A stretch of DNA of 30,892 bases from Methylovirgula sp. Lineage in GTDB: Bacteria > Pseudomonadota > Alphaproteobacteria > Rhizobiales > Beijerinckiaceae. Positions 17,329-24,554 of this stretch are shown one piece after another. The stretch is from positions 1 through 30,892 of the forward strand of contig JASHUD010000165.1 of assembly GCA_030040215.1 (NCBI GenBank). The letters are read 5' to 3'. Within the stretch, counting starts at the first letter, position 1. Each line of letters starts with the position of its first letter. The position numbers and the translations under genes are program-made. The notes under the pieces were generated by a model. The model saw nothing but the letters and a program-made list of their open reading frames with translations, was not told the origin of the DNA and did not search any database.

Positions 17329-18469
17329 ACACTTCGAGCCGCGACAGAGCTCAGGCGATCGGCGCGCCATCGGTGCGGCGATTGCCACCGTGGCGATCGC
17401 CGGCGTCGGGCTTTCGCTCTCCATGACCTTGCTCGCCGTGCGCCTCGCAGAACGGGGATTCTCGGCGCGCGCGATCGGCGTGAATGCGGCGGCGGGCGGA
17501 CTGGCGACGCTGGTCATGGCCCCGTTCGTTCCGGCGCTGGCGCGACGGGTCGGCGTAAAGCCGCTTCTGATTTTCGCGTTGCTCGCCGGCGCGGCCTGTC
17601 TCACGGCATTGGCCGCCACGCAGGCTTATTGGACTTGGTTCGCGCTGCGCGGTCTATTTGGCGCAACGCTGACGATCCTCTTCGCGCTCGGCGAGTTCTG
17701 GATCGGTTCTGCCGCACCGCCGCCGAGACGCGGCATGATCCTGGGAATCTATACGGCCGGCTTCGCGTTCGGCGCCGCGCTCGGACCTGCGGTCCTCGCC
17801 ATGATCGGCACGCGAGGAAGCGCGGGCTTTGTTGCCGCCGCCGCTCTCTTCCTATTGGCAAGCTTGCCGATTGCACTGATCGGCGGGCAAGCGCCGCTCC
17901 TCGCGCGGCCGGGGCGAACCTCGGTTCTTGCTTTCGCTACCGTTTTGCCGGCCGCCACTTTGGCGGCGTTCGTCTATGGGGCGATCGAGACGGGAGTGAT
18001 GGGACTTCTGCCCGTCTATGCGTTGCGCAGCGGCTTCGGCGCGGCGACGGGCGCCGTTCTGGTTACCATTTTTGCGCTGGGCAATGGCGTGCTTCAAACG
18101 CCGGTCGGGTTGATCTCCGACCGCTTCGACCGGCGCCGCTTGCTGGCGCTGACCGCGGGCGCGGGCGCCATCGGCGCGCTTCTCCTGCCCGTGACGCGGG
18201 AGGCGGGATTTGCCGCCTTCGCCGCGCTTCTCTTCGTTTGGGGCGGCGTCGTCGGCAGCCTTTACGCGCTCGGGCTCGCATACCTCAGCGCGCGCTGCCG
18301 CGGCGGCGAACTTGCCAGCGGCAATGCCGCCTACATCCTCTTCTATTCGATGGGAATGCTCATCGGTCCACCGGCAATTGGGCTCGGCCTCGATGTTGCG
18401 GCGACCGGCTTCTTCGTTGCATTGGCGTTGATGCTCGCCGCTTATTTCGGGCTCGTCGCCGCTTCTTGA
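17288..18469 (+). CDS. MFS transporter
   Basis: A 393-residue major facilitator with about twelve hydrophobic segments from residue 28 onward. The loop between segments 2 and 3 has ARRVGVKP, and the second half carries the matching LISDRFDRRRLL, the typical MFS loop motif GxxxDRxxRR in its eighth-ninth segment position. Ala/Gly-rich membrane spans and the absence of charged residues inside most of them fit a proton-linked carrier or drug exporter of the YcaD-like group. The substrate cannot be read from sequence. The ATG lies within the last 41 bases of DUF983, so translation is probably coupled. The rpmG promoter overlaps the stop codon. Confidence 0.88.
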   Translation: MDSKPPPNFPAKDKHFEPRQSSGDRRAIGAAIATVAIAGVGLSLSMTLLAVRLAERGFSARAIGVNAAAGGLATLVMAPFVPALARRVGVKPLLIFALLAGAACLTALAATQAYWTWFALRGLFGATLTILFALGEFWIGSAAPPPRRGMILGIYTAGFAFGAALGPAVLAMIGTRGSAGFVAAAALFLLASLPIALIGGQAPLLARPGRTSVLAFATVLPAATLAAFVYGAIETGVMGLLPVYALRSGFGAATGAVLVTIFALGNGVLQTPVGLISDRFDRRRLLALTAGAGAIGALLLPVTREAGFAAFAALLFVWGGVVGSLYALGLAYLSARCRGGELASGNAAYILFYSMGMLIGPPAIGLGLDVAATGFFVALALMLAAYFGLVAAS

Positions 18470-18493
18470 CAAGACAGGCACGGTCCCTATGGT
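18466..18493 (+). promoter_or_regulatory. Sigma-70-type promoter for rpmG
   Basis: TTGACA (18466-18471), 16 bases, TATGGT (18488-18493) lies 60 bases upstream of the rpmG start. The -35 box overlaps the stop codon of the MFS gene. The same boxes and spacing occur before the DUF2214 gene at 8622-8649. Confidence 0.7.
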
Positions 18494-18553
18494 GCGCGCA
18501 CTTTTCGCCCGCGCCGAGGTCGATGCGCCGGGGCGCGTTTAAGGGACGAAGAA

Positions 18554-18721
18554 ATGGCCAAGGCGGCGACAATCAAGATCAAACTCGAATCCACCGCGGA
18601 CACGGGCTATTACTACGTGACGAAGAAGAACGCGCGCACGAAGACCGAAAAACTATCGCTCAAGAAATACGATCCGGTTGCCCGCAAGCACGTGGAATTC
18701 AAAGAAACCAAGATCAAGTGA
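18554..18721 (+). CDS. rpmG: 50S ribosomal protein L33
   Basis: A 55-residue basic protein reading MAKAATIKIKLES at the start and KHVEFKETKIK at the end, with the conserved YYYVTKKNARTKTEKL core (about 19-34). It is the cysteine-free (zinc-independent) form of L33, as usual in proteobacteria. The ATG follows GGGACGAAGAA. The gene is preceded by its own promoter and followed by a long structured non-coding region, so its transcript may run to the terminator near 18966. Confidence 0.96.
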   Translation: MAKAATIKIKLESTADTGYYYVTKKNARTKTEKLSLKKYDPVARKHVEFKETKIK

Positions 18722-18819
18722 TCTGCGACCAATCGTTGGAATTCTCGGTTCCTAGCCAATCCATTTCAAGCAATTCATCAGGTTTCGCCGAGATCCAGAG
18801 CGGCGACGTTTCTCCGCGC

Positions 18820-18829
18820 AAAATGAGAA
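18820..18829 (+). repeat. Direct repeat AAAATGAGAA, copy 1
   Basis: This 10-base sequence recurs exactly at 18950-18959. The two copies flank the 120-base structured segment. Copy 1 is preceded by TTCTC (18810-18814), which can pair with its GAGAA. Confidence 0.6.
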
Positions 18830-18937
18830 GGTGGCCGGCGGCAAGTGGTGTCTCGAGGAGGCCACTCCTAACCACTTGCGCGCCGGCCGACCCTACGGAC
18901 CCAGGAGATGCGGCGGACCTGAGCACTCCGCAGGGTA

Positions 18938-18966
18938 TCTCGTTGAAATAAAATGAGAACTTTTTT
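18938..18966 (+). terminator. Intrinsic terminator ending the rpmG/ncRNA transcript
   Basis: TCTCGTT (18938-18944) pairs with AATGAGA (18952-18958), seven pairs including one G-U, across a seven-base loop. Six T residues follow (18961-18966). The stem is AT-rich and modest in strength. Confidence 0.6.
18950..18959 (+). repeat. Direct repeat AAAATGAGAA, copy 2
   Basis: This is the exact second copy of the sequence at 18820-18829; here it forms most of the 3' arm of the terminator hairpin. Confidence 0.6.
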
Positions 18967-19114
18967 GTCTCCGCATCCGAGGCCGAGGGCCGCCGACGCC
19001 CGCCCCGTCCGCAGCTAGGACGTTAGCGCGCTGGGTCCGAAAAGAAAACTGCTTAATTCTTGTTGGGAACGGCGACTTTTTATTTACCTAAACAACGCCG
19101 GCGGACTGGCGCCG

Positions 19115-20485
19115 TCAGGCGGCATCCGCGGAAACGCGGTTGCGGCCGCTGGTTTTCGAGCGATACAGCGCCCGGTCGGCGCGGCGGAAAAGTCCCTCCG
19201 GCTCCACATCGTGGCCGCGCTCGGCAAGCCCAATGGAGACGGTGATCGCGATTTGCGACCCCTCTTCGCCGACAATGAATCGGTCGCGTTCGACCTCGGC
19301 ACGCACACGCTCGGCGATTTTCGCAGCGCATTCGAGAGACGTATCCGGCATTACGATGACGAATTCCTCGCCGCCCAACCGGCAGACGAGGTCGGGAATG
19401 CGGATCACCTTGCGGACCCGCTCGGCGACACCCTTCAAGACCCTGTCCCCGGCCTCGTGGCCATAGGTGTCGTTGACGCCCTTGAAGTAATCGATGTCGA
19501 GGATCATGAGCGACAGCGGCCGGCCGCGGTCGGCCGCTTGGCCGACGAGCGCCCCGAGATGGGTCTCGAAATAGCGTCGATTGTTGATGCCCGTCAGCGG
19601 ATCGACAACGGCGAGTTCGATCGAGGCCTGGACATTGTCGCGCAATCTGTCGGCATAGCGCTTACGGCGCAATTGCGTGCGGATGCGCGCGATCAATTCG
19701 TTGCGGTCGATCGGGCGGTTCAGGAAATCGTTGACGCCGATATCGAGGGCGCGCAGGACGCGCGGCCGATCTTCGACCTCGGCGAGGCAAAGAAGCGGCA
19801 ACTGCCGGCTGCGTTCGAACGAGCGGATTTGACTGCAAAGACGCAGCGCGTCGAAGCCACGCAGCCCGAGGCTCACAATGAATAGGTCATACTGGCCGCC
19901 GATGGCGAGGACGAGCGCCTCCTGCGGATCGCTCTCCACCTCGACGACGTATTTGTCGCGCAGGGCGAACATGATCTGATCGGCGGAGGCGGAGCGGTCG
20001 TCGACCAGAAGAAGCCGACCTCCGAGGCCGTCTTCGGCCAGCGCCAGCGCGAGCGGGTCCGGCATTCCGAGGCTGACCGAAGTAAAAGCACGCGTTCTGA
20101 GTTCGTCGAGCACCATTTTGAGCCGCGCCAGCGAACGCACGCGCGCAATCAACGCCACTTCGTCGATCGGCTTCGTCAGAAAATCGTCGGCTCCAGCCTC
20201 GAGCCCTTTCAGCCGGTCGGCCGGCTGATCGAGCGCGGTGACCATCACAACCGGAATATGCGCGGTCGAAGCATCCTGTTTCAAGCGCCGGCAGACCTCG
20301 AAACCGTCCATGCCGGGCATCATCACGTCGAGAAGCACGACGTCGCATTCGTCCTTTCGGCAGGCGGCGAGCGCATCGATGCCGTTGGTCGCGGTCGTAA
20401 CGTCGAAATATTCCGCCGTAAGCCGCGCTTCGAGCAGTTTCAAATTCGCCAGGATATCATCAACGACCAGGATCCGAGCGGTCAT
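19115..20485 (-). CDS. pleD: PleD-type diguanylate cyclase response regulator
   Basis: The 456-residue protein has two receiver domains and a GGDEF domain, the PleD layout. Receiver 1 (1-120) is complete, with Asp9/10, the phospho-acceptor Asp53 (LLDVMMP), Thr83 and Lys105. Receiver 2 (about 155-275) is degenerate: the acceptor position reads IVSLGLRG and the usual KP is NRP, so it is probably a dimerisation adaptor, as in Caulobacter PleD. The GGDEF domain (about 285-450) has the active GGEEF (371-375) and an intact product-inhibition I-site RIPD (362-365) five residues before it. It should make c-di-GMP when phosphorylated. The gene follows divK by 33 bases, the conserved partner that modulates the same kinases (PleC/DivJ). 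Confidence 0.97.
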   Translation of the reverse strand: MTARILVVDDILANLKLLEARLTAEYFDVTTATNGIDALAACRKDECDVVLLDVMMPGMDGFEVCRRLKQDASTAHIPVVMVTALDQPADRLKGLEAGADDFLTKPIDEVALIARVRSLARLKMVLDELRTRAFTSVSLGMPDPLALALAEDGLGGRLLLVDDRSASADQIMFALRDKYVVEVESDPQEALVLAIGGQYDLFIVSLGLRGFDALRLCSQIRSFERSRQLPLLCLAEVEDRPRVLRALDIGVNDFLNRPIDRNELIARIRTQLRRKRYADRLRDNVQASIELAVVDPLTGINNRRYFETHLGALVGQAADRGRPLSLMILDIDYFKGVNDTYGHEAGDRVLKGVAERVRKVIRIPDLVCRLGGEEFVIVMPDTSLECAAKIAERVRAEVERDRFIVGEEGSQIAITVSIGLAERGHDVEPEGLFRRADRALYRSKTSGRNRVSADAA

Positions 20486-20518
20486 TTCGAACTCATCCCC
20501 ACACTTGCTCGCGACACA

Positions 20519-20890
20519 TCACGGGTCGGCGATATAATTACGCACGGTTTCGAGAAATTTGACGACCGATATGGGTTTCGACAAATAGGCCTCGCAGCCG
20601 CCCTGGCGGATTTTTTCTTCGTCGCCCTTCATGGCGAATGCGGTGATCGCAATCACCGGAATGTGCCGCAGATTTTCATCGTCTTTGATCCATTGCGTCA
20701 CTTGCAGGCCGGAAACCTCGGGAAGCTGAATATCCATGAGGATGAGTTGCGGCTTGTGCGTGCGCGCCAACTCAACCGCCTCGACGCCGCTTCTCGTCTG
20801 CACCGTCTTGTAGCCATGCGCTTCAAGGAGGTCGTTGAAAAGCTTCATGTTCAGTTCGTTATCTTCGACGATTAGAACGCTTTTTTGCAT
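20519..20890 (-). CDS. divK: Single-domain response regulator DivK
   Basis: A 123-residue stand-alone receiver starting MQKSVLIVEDNELNMKLF, the normal size for DivK. The frame extends to 20944, but the extra 18 residues lie before the usual start and are unlike the family. Acidic residues Glu9/Asp10, the phospho-acceptor Asp53 (LMDIQLPEVSG), Thr/Ala switch region (ITAFAMKGDE) and Lys in LSKPI are all present. DivK is the essential cell-cycle switch that is phosphorylated by DivJ, dephosphorylated by PleC and acts on DivL/CckA to control CtrA. It is upstream of pleD in one probable operon. A short perfect inverted repeat GGAAC-CT-GTTCC (20895-20906) lies just before the start. Confidence 0.95.
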   Translation of the reverse strand: MQKSVLIVEDNELNMKLFNDLLEAHGYKTVQTRSGVEAVELARTHKPQLILMDIQLPEVSGLQVTQWIKDDENLRHIPVIAITAFAMKGDEEKIRQGGCEAYLSKPISVVKFLETVRNYIADP

Positions 20891-21110
20891 GGTTGGAACC
20901 TGTTCCGCCTCGCGGCGGCGGACCTCCGCGGCCGGATGGTCCAAGCATAACCGTAACCGCTACCAGACAGAAATTTACGAAAGGGAAATCCCAGCGAAGA
21001 AAGGGGCACTGATTCGGCGGTGCAACATAAAGCCACGACGAATTTTCTTGGCAGAAAACCGGGCCTCCGGCGACGCCGAATTTACCGGCTCTTCGGCTGG
21101 CCCGCTTGGT

Positions 21111-22013
21111 CTATTTCGGGCAAGACGGTGTCGGCAAAAGCTCGAGGCTTTTCATCTTTCCGGCCAAAACAAAATCGCCGTAATCGAGACGCAAGGCGCG
21201 CGAGATGCCGTTCTCGTAAAGCTCGAAAGATAGCGTGTAGTCGGGCGCCTCGTCTTTGTTGCCGGGATCGAAATAGCTGATCGAGACCGGCCAGCGCCGC
21301 ACATGTTGAAGCGCCGGAATCAGCGCCGCCGGCTCGGTCGCCGGTGTATCGATCGGATGGCCGATGAACGTGGTCGTCTCATAGACTTTGTCCCCCGTAT
21401 CCGATCCGTCGTAGACTTCGACTTCGAGCGATCTTGCGCCTGCTTCGGCCGCGGCGAGGATATATTTCAAATGCTCGGTCGGAAAGAGCACGTGCCGATC
21501 GAACGCAAGCTTTGTCTCTTTCGGTTTGGTGAGATCGACGGAAACGGAGCCGGCAGGAACGCGTTGCGCCCGGCCGTCGACCTCGTCGGATTGCTCGTCG
21601 TCGACTTTGGTTTCCATCTTGAATGCAAAGCTCTTGCCGCTACCGTCCTCGAACGTGGCGGAACGCATGTCGGAAATGCGCGTCGGGCCTTCGGCTGGCT
21701 GCAATTCCGTGACCTGGCGGAAATTCTGCACATAGCCTTCGCAGGACGAGCCGCTGAAATCGAAAGCGATGCGGCCGCGCGCGGCGGTCGGGCTCTTCGA
21801 GCCTACCGCCTTCAAGAGAGTCAAATCGTAAATCGCGCGGTGGGAAGCGAGCGGAATGGCGTCGATCGATGCCTGAAGGCCGGCCGGCGTCGCTTTCAGC
21901 GCCGTATTGTCAGCGGCCAGAAGCGGCGAGGAAACAAGCGCGGCGCTGCCCGCTGCTAAAGAAAACCACGCCGCGCGCGAAACAACACGCCACCCGACGA
22001 GACACCCGACCAT
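21111..22013 (-). CDS. eipB: EipB/DUF1849-family periplasmic envelope integrity protein
   Basis: A 300-residue exported protein. The ATG at 22011-22013 is chosen because GGGAG lies nine bases upstream and the product then opens with a normal signal peptide (hydrophobic core about 15-30, cleavage near PLLAA). The mature part fits DUF1849, which in Brucella EipB folds as a beta-spiral and keeps the envelope stable. Conserved features seen here are SHRAIYDLTL, the FSGSSCEGY region with one Cys, SYFDPG, and a second Cys close to the C-terminus (TPSCPK). The two cysteines match the disulfide described for EipB. The gene stands alone, divergent from the RidA-family gene. Confidence 0.85.
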   Translation of the reverse strand: MVGCLVGWRVVSRAAWFSLAAGSAALVSSPLLAADNTALKATPAGLQASIDAIPLASHRAIYDLTLLKAVGSKSPTAARGRIAFDFSGSSCEGYVQNFRQVTELQPAEGPTRISDMRSATFEDGSGKSFAFKMETKVDDEQSDEVDGRAQRVPAGSVSVDLTKPKETKLAFDRHVLFPTEHLKYILAAAEAGARSLEVEVYDGSDTGDKVYETTTFIGHPIDTPATEPAALIPALQHVRRWPVSISYFDPGNKDEAPDYTLSFELYENGISRALRLDYGDFVLAGKMKSLELLPTPSCPK

Positions 22014-22068
22014 CTTTTGCTGCTCCCGCGCCGGCGCACCCCACGAGCGCACGTGTTAAAACGCCGTT

Positions 22069-22097
22069 CAGCCGCTGGCAACGGATAATAGCGGCTG
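22069..22097. promoter_or_regulatory. Inverted repeat between eipB and the RidA-family gene
   Basis: CAGCCGCT (22069-22076) and AGCGGCTG (22090-22097) form a perfect 8-bp inverted repeat around 13 bases, about 55 bases upstream of the eipB start and about 105 bases upstream of the ridA-family start. It could be an operator for either gene or a transcript hairpin. No T-tract follows, so a terminator is unlikely. Confidence 0.4.
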
Positions 22098-22176
22098 GCG
22101 CGAGAATAGCGAGCCGGACTGTTTTTCCCTTGCGCCGGAAGCGTCGACTGGCACAGTGGCGGGCCTCGATCCCGGA

Positions 22177-22204
22177 CCCGGAGCCATTCACCCGGAGCCA
22201 TTCA
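22177..22204 (+). repeat. Tandem 14-bp duplication of the ribosome binding site
   Basis: The 14-base unit CCCGGAGCCATTCA occurs twice without a gap, at 22177-22190 and 22191-22204. The second copy supplies GGAG six bases before the ATG at 22204; the last base of that copy is the A of the start codon. The first copy therefore presents a second GGAG 14 bases further upstream. Confidence 0.85.
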
Positions 22205-22680
22205 TGAGTACGACGGAAGATCGTCTTCGTTCCCTCGGCATCGTTTTGCCGGCAGCCGCGGCGCCGGTCGCCAATTATGTACCTTTCGTGATCTCCGGAT
22301 CCTGGCTCGTCGTCTCCGGCCAGCTTGCCCTGGGCGACGACGGCAAGCTCGATCCCGGGCATGTCGGGAAAATCGGCGGCGATTTGTCGATCGAGGCGGG
22401 CCGCGCCGTGGCGCGCCGCTGCGCCATCAATGTTCTGGCGCAAGCCAAGGCCGCGCTCGGCGATCTCGATCGCATCCAGCGCTGCCTGCGGCTCGGTGGA
22501 TTTATCAATGCGGCGCCGGGGTTTTCGCAAGTCGCGGCAGTCATGAATGGGGCTTCCGACCTGATGGTCGAGGTGCTCGGCGAACGCGGCCGCCACGCCC
22601 GCTCGACCGTCGGGGTCGCCGAATTGCCGCTCGGCTGCGCCGTTGAAGTCGAGGCTTGGTTCGAGATTGCCGCGCCTTGA
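22204..22680 (+). CDS. RidA/YjgF family protein (long subgroup)
   Basis: A 158-residue member of the Rid superfamily, about 30 residues longer than E. coli RidA, with the extra part at the N-terminus (TTEDRLRSLGIVLP). The chorismate-mutase-like fold is suggested by YVPFVISGSWLVVSGQL, the central helices with GDLDRIQRCLRLGGFIN, and the end ARSTVGVAELPLG. The Arg before STVGV is in the place of the catalytic Arg of imine deaminases, and the following acidic VEVEAWFEI strand is kept. It may clear reactive enamine/imine intermediates; this subgroup has no firmly known substrate. The start has a duplicated ribosome binding site. The stop overlaps the start of the next gene. Confidence 0.88.
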   Translation: MSTTEDRLRSLGIVLPAAAAPVANYVPFVISGSWLVVSGQLALGDDGKLDPGHVGKIGGDLSIEAGRAVARRCAINVLAQAKAALGDLDRIQRCLRLGGFINAAPGFSQVAAVMNGASDLMVEVLGERGRHARSTVGVAELPLGCAVEVEAWFEIAAP

Positions 22681-23384
22681 ACGCTTGGCTCACCGCCCGT
22701 CCGATCGCGCATCGCGGCCTGCATGGGGAAGGCATCGTCGAGAACAGCATCGCCGCAGCCACCGCGGCAATCGCCAAAGGCTACGCGATTGAATGCGACG
22801 TGCAATGCACGAAAGACGGAAAGGGCGTCGTCTTTCACGATTTCGTCCTCGAGCGGCTAACCGGCGCCCCTGGCAAGGTCGATGCGCGCACCGCCGCGGA
22901 AATCGCCCGGATCGACTATCGGGACGGCGCCGGGACAATTCCGCCGTTGCCCGAATTCCTGGCGGCGGTCGGCGGCCGCGTGCCGGTTCTTGTGGAACTC
23001 AAGAGCCGATTCGAAACCGATACGCGCTTGGTTGAGCCGGTAGCCGAAGCCGCCGCGGCTTACGCCGGGCCGCTCGCGCTGCAAAGTTTCCATCCGCAAG
23101 TTCTGGCAGAATGCAAAAGGCTCCGCGTGCCCCGCCCGCTGGGCCTTATCGTCGGCGCCGAATCCGGCCAAAACCCGCTTGCGAGTCAGGCTCGAATCGA
23201 AACGAGTGCCGCGGACTTCCTCGCTTGGCGCGCCGAAGATCTGCCGCATGCGGCCGCGTGCCGGTCACGCATGCCGCTACTCGCCTGGACCGTGCGCGAC
23301 GAAGCGGGACGCGCCGCGGCGCTGCGTTGGGCGGACCAGATCATCTTCGAAGGGTTCGAACCCGGCTTGGAAGCGGAATGCTAA
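22677..23384 (+). CDS. Glycerophosphodiester phosphodiesterase family protein
   Basis: The 235-residue product cleaves glycerophosphodiesters to glycerol-3-phosphate and an alcohol. The GDPD active-site set is visible: His12-Arg13 (AHRG), Glu39 and Asp41 (IECDVQ), and His54 (FHDF), with LVELK further on. There is no signal peptide, so it should act in the cytoplasm on deacylated lipid products. I place the start at a TTG (22677-22679) that overlaps the RidA-family stop as TTGA, which gives the usual WLTARPIAHRG beginning; another TTG at 22656 is possible. The C-terminal part (LLAWTVRDEAGRAAAL) is the typical TIM-barrel end. Coupling with a Rid protein is frequent in alphaproteobacteria. Confidence 0.9.
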   Translation: MNAWLTARPIAHRGLHGEGIVENSIAAATAAIAKGYAIECDVQCTKDGKGVVFHDFVLERLTGAPGKVDARTAAEIARIDYRDGAGTIPPLPEFLAAVGGRVPVLVELKSRFETDTRLVEPVAEAAAAYAGPLALQSFHPQVLAECKRLRVPRPLGLIVGAESGQNPLASQARIETSAADFLAWRAEDLPHAAACRSRMPLLAWTVRDEAGRAAALRWADQIIFEGFEPGLEAEC

Positions 23385-23469
23385 CCAAGTTCGCGATAAT
23401 TCCGGCGTAAGACGTTGTGGCGCCATGGCCTATGGCGCATCCTCCGGCAAACCACCGGGGGATTTCTCG

Positions 23470-23748
23470 ATGCTGAAGAAGATTGCCGTTGTCCTGGCGA
23501 TGCTCGCCGCCACCCCGGCATGGGCGGGCGGCTCTGCGGATTGCTGCCATGCCGGCCATTACTGGGCGCATTGGCATCGTTATCCGGACTACGCCGCGTG
23601 CGTACCCTATGGCCTGCCGATCATCCCCTATGCCCGGACGATCGACTACGTGCCGGGGATCGGCGAAGTGCCGGTGCGCGTCTATTACATTCCGCGCCAA
23701 CAGCCTCTTTATAACGTCCCGCCGTATCGGGTGATCGCGCCCTACTGA
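23470..23748 (+). CDS. Small exported Tyr/Pro-rich protein of unknown function
   Basis: A 92-residue protein not recognised as a named family. It starts with a clear signal peptide (MLKKIAVVLAMLAATPAWAG), cleaved probably after AWA. The mature part of about 73 residues has three cysteines (CC pair and one in AACVPYG), several His residues near the N-terminus, and a Tyr/Pro-rich second half with repeated Y-x-P/P-Y patterns. Such proteins are common in alphaproteobacteria and are thought to be periplasmic or surface-associated. The ATG is preceded by GGGGGAT. The last seven bases overlap the 3' end of the convergent hydroxylase gene. Confidence 0.72.
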   Translation: MLKKIAVVLAMLAATPAWAGGSADCCHAGHYWAHWHRYPDYAACVPYGLPIIPYARTIDYVPGIGEVPVRVYYIPRQQPLYNVPPYRVIAPY

Positions 23749-24554
23749 GCCGAGGTCCGCGTTTTGCGCGCCGCGTCGGCTTTGTCCCAACGCGTTGACA
23801 TCACCGTATCGCAAATTCCCGGACTGCCGAACCCGTCGCTGAAGCTCACGTTGAAACGGCGGTGATGTTCGCCGTGCGCCTTGCTGGTGATGATCGTGTC
23901 GAGGATACGGCCGAGGAGCGGCACTGCGTGGAACAAACGCGAGTCGCGCAAAGGCACCGCGAAATCGTAGCCCGAATGTTCGTAGAGACCGCCGAAAGCG
24001 CCGAGCCCGGCGACGACGATCTGAAACGTAATATCGCTTCCGCCGCCGCCGACGAGCGCCAGCGGCAATAGATACGGCAGGACGATCTCGAGGAAGAAAT
24101 CCGGCGCGCTCATGTAACAGGCGCTGATTCCTTTGCTCGCGCCGGTCGAATGATGCACGGCATGGCCGAGCTTGCGCATCAGCTTCGGGTGATGCAACAC
24201 GTAGCGGTGCGTCGCATATTGCACGATGTCATGGCCGATCGCCATCAGCACCAGATTGACGACGAACCGCCAAGCGCCGAGGTGCGGCGTTCCGACGTAG
24301 GCGAGCCCCGCCCATTGCACGGCCACCATGCAAGGCAAAAGCACAAAAATCTGATTGGCCGCAACTCGCGGCAGAAGATCGAAATAGCCGAGCCGGTCCG
24401 CCCTGCGAACCTTGGCTTTGCCGAGCCAGCCGGTGTGGTCGCAGACTTCGAATGCGATGCCAAAGCCATGATACACGGCCATGATCGCGATCCAGGTGAA
24501 CACCGAAAGCGGCAACCACGCCGGCAGCGTGCTGTGTGCGCCAAGACCACCCAT
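23742..24554 (-). CDS. Sterol desaturase/fatty acid hydroxylase superfamily membrane protein
   Basis: A 270-residue membrane di-iron enzyme. Hydrophobic segments lie at about 10-30, 65-85, 96-113 and 155-190. The histidine clusters of the superfamily are present: His108 and His116 (HDIVQYATH), His121/122, His131/134/135 (HAVHH), and His227/230/231 (HGEHH), with single His at 193 and 209. Members oxidise lipids such as sterols, carotenoids, sphingolipids or hopanoids with oxygen. The substrate cannot be told from sequence. The ATG is supported by GGAAGGG six bases upstream. It is divergent from the PRC-barrel gene and convergent, with a 7-base overlap, on the small exported protein. Confidence 0.88.
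   Translation of the reverse strand: MGGLGAHSTLPAWLPLSVFTWIAIMAVYHGFGIAFEVCDHTGWLGKAKVRRADRLGYFDLLPRVAANQIFVLLPCMVAVQWAGLAYVGTPHLGAWRFVVNLVLMAIGHDIVQYATHRYVLHHPKLMRKLGHAVHHSTGASKGISACYMSAPDFFLEIVLPYLLPLALVGGGGSDITFQIVVAGLGAFGGLYEHSGYDFAVPLRDSRLFHAVPLLGRILDTIITSKAHGEHHRRFNVSFSDGFGSPGICDTVMSTRWDKADAARKTRTSAQ

Larger units (their letters stand above)
18830..18966 (+). ncRNA. Candidate structured small RNA or rpmG 3' UTR element
   Basis: The plus strand can form a long hairpin: GGCCGGCG (18833-18840) pairs with CGCCGGCC (18881-18888), and GCAAGTGGT (18841-18849) pairs with ACCACTTGC (18871-18879). That gives 17 base pairs with one bulged G, topped by a small AGGAG/CTCCT hairpin with a GCCA loop. 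A second element pairs ACCCTACGG (18890-18898) with CCGCAGGGT (18928-18936), with one mismatch, and holds an internal CAGG/CCTG hairpin. A third, AT-rich hairpin followed by six T residues ends the unit. I find no match to 6S, SRP, tmRNA or RNase P signatures. It could be a free small RNA or a 3' UTR that protects or ends the rpmG message. The 5' end is not defined by a clear promoter. Confidence 0.55.
18722..19114. other. Gene-free region between rpmG and pleD
   Basis: No convincing coding frame lies in these 393 bases. The left part (18722-18809) holds only short inverted repeats without a T-tract. The middle (18810-18966) carries the structured RNA candidate and its terminator. The right part (18967-19114) is the 3' flank of pleD on the minus strand and shows no clear terminator for that gene. 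Confidence 0.7.

Noticed and set aside
23352..23363. GGGTTCGAACCC, similar to a tRNA T-arm
   Set aside because: No acceptor stem, anticodon arm or D-arm surrounds it, and it encodes the conserved FEGFEPG end of the phosphodiesterase.
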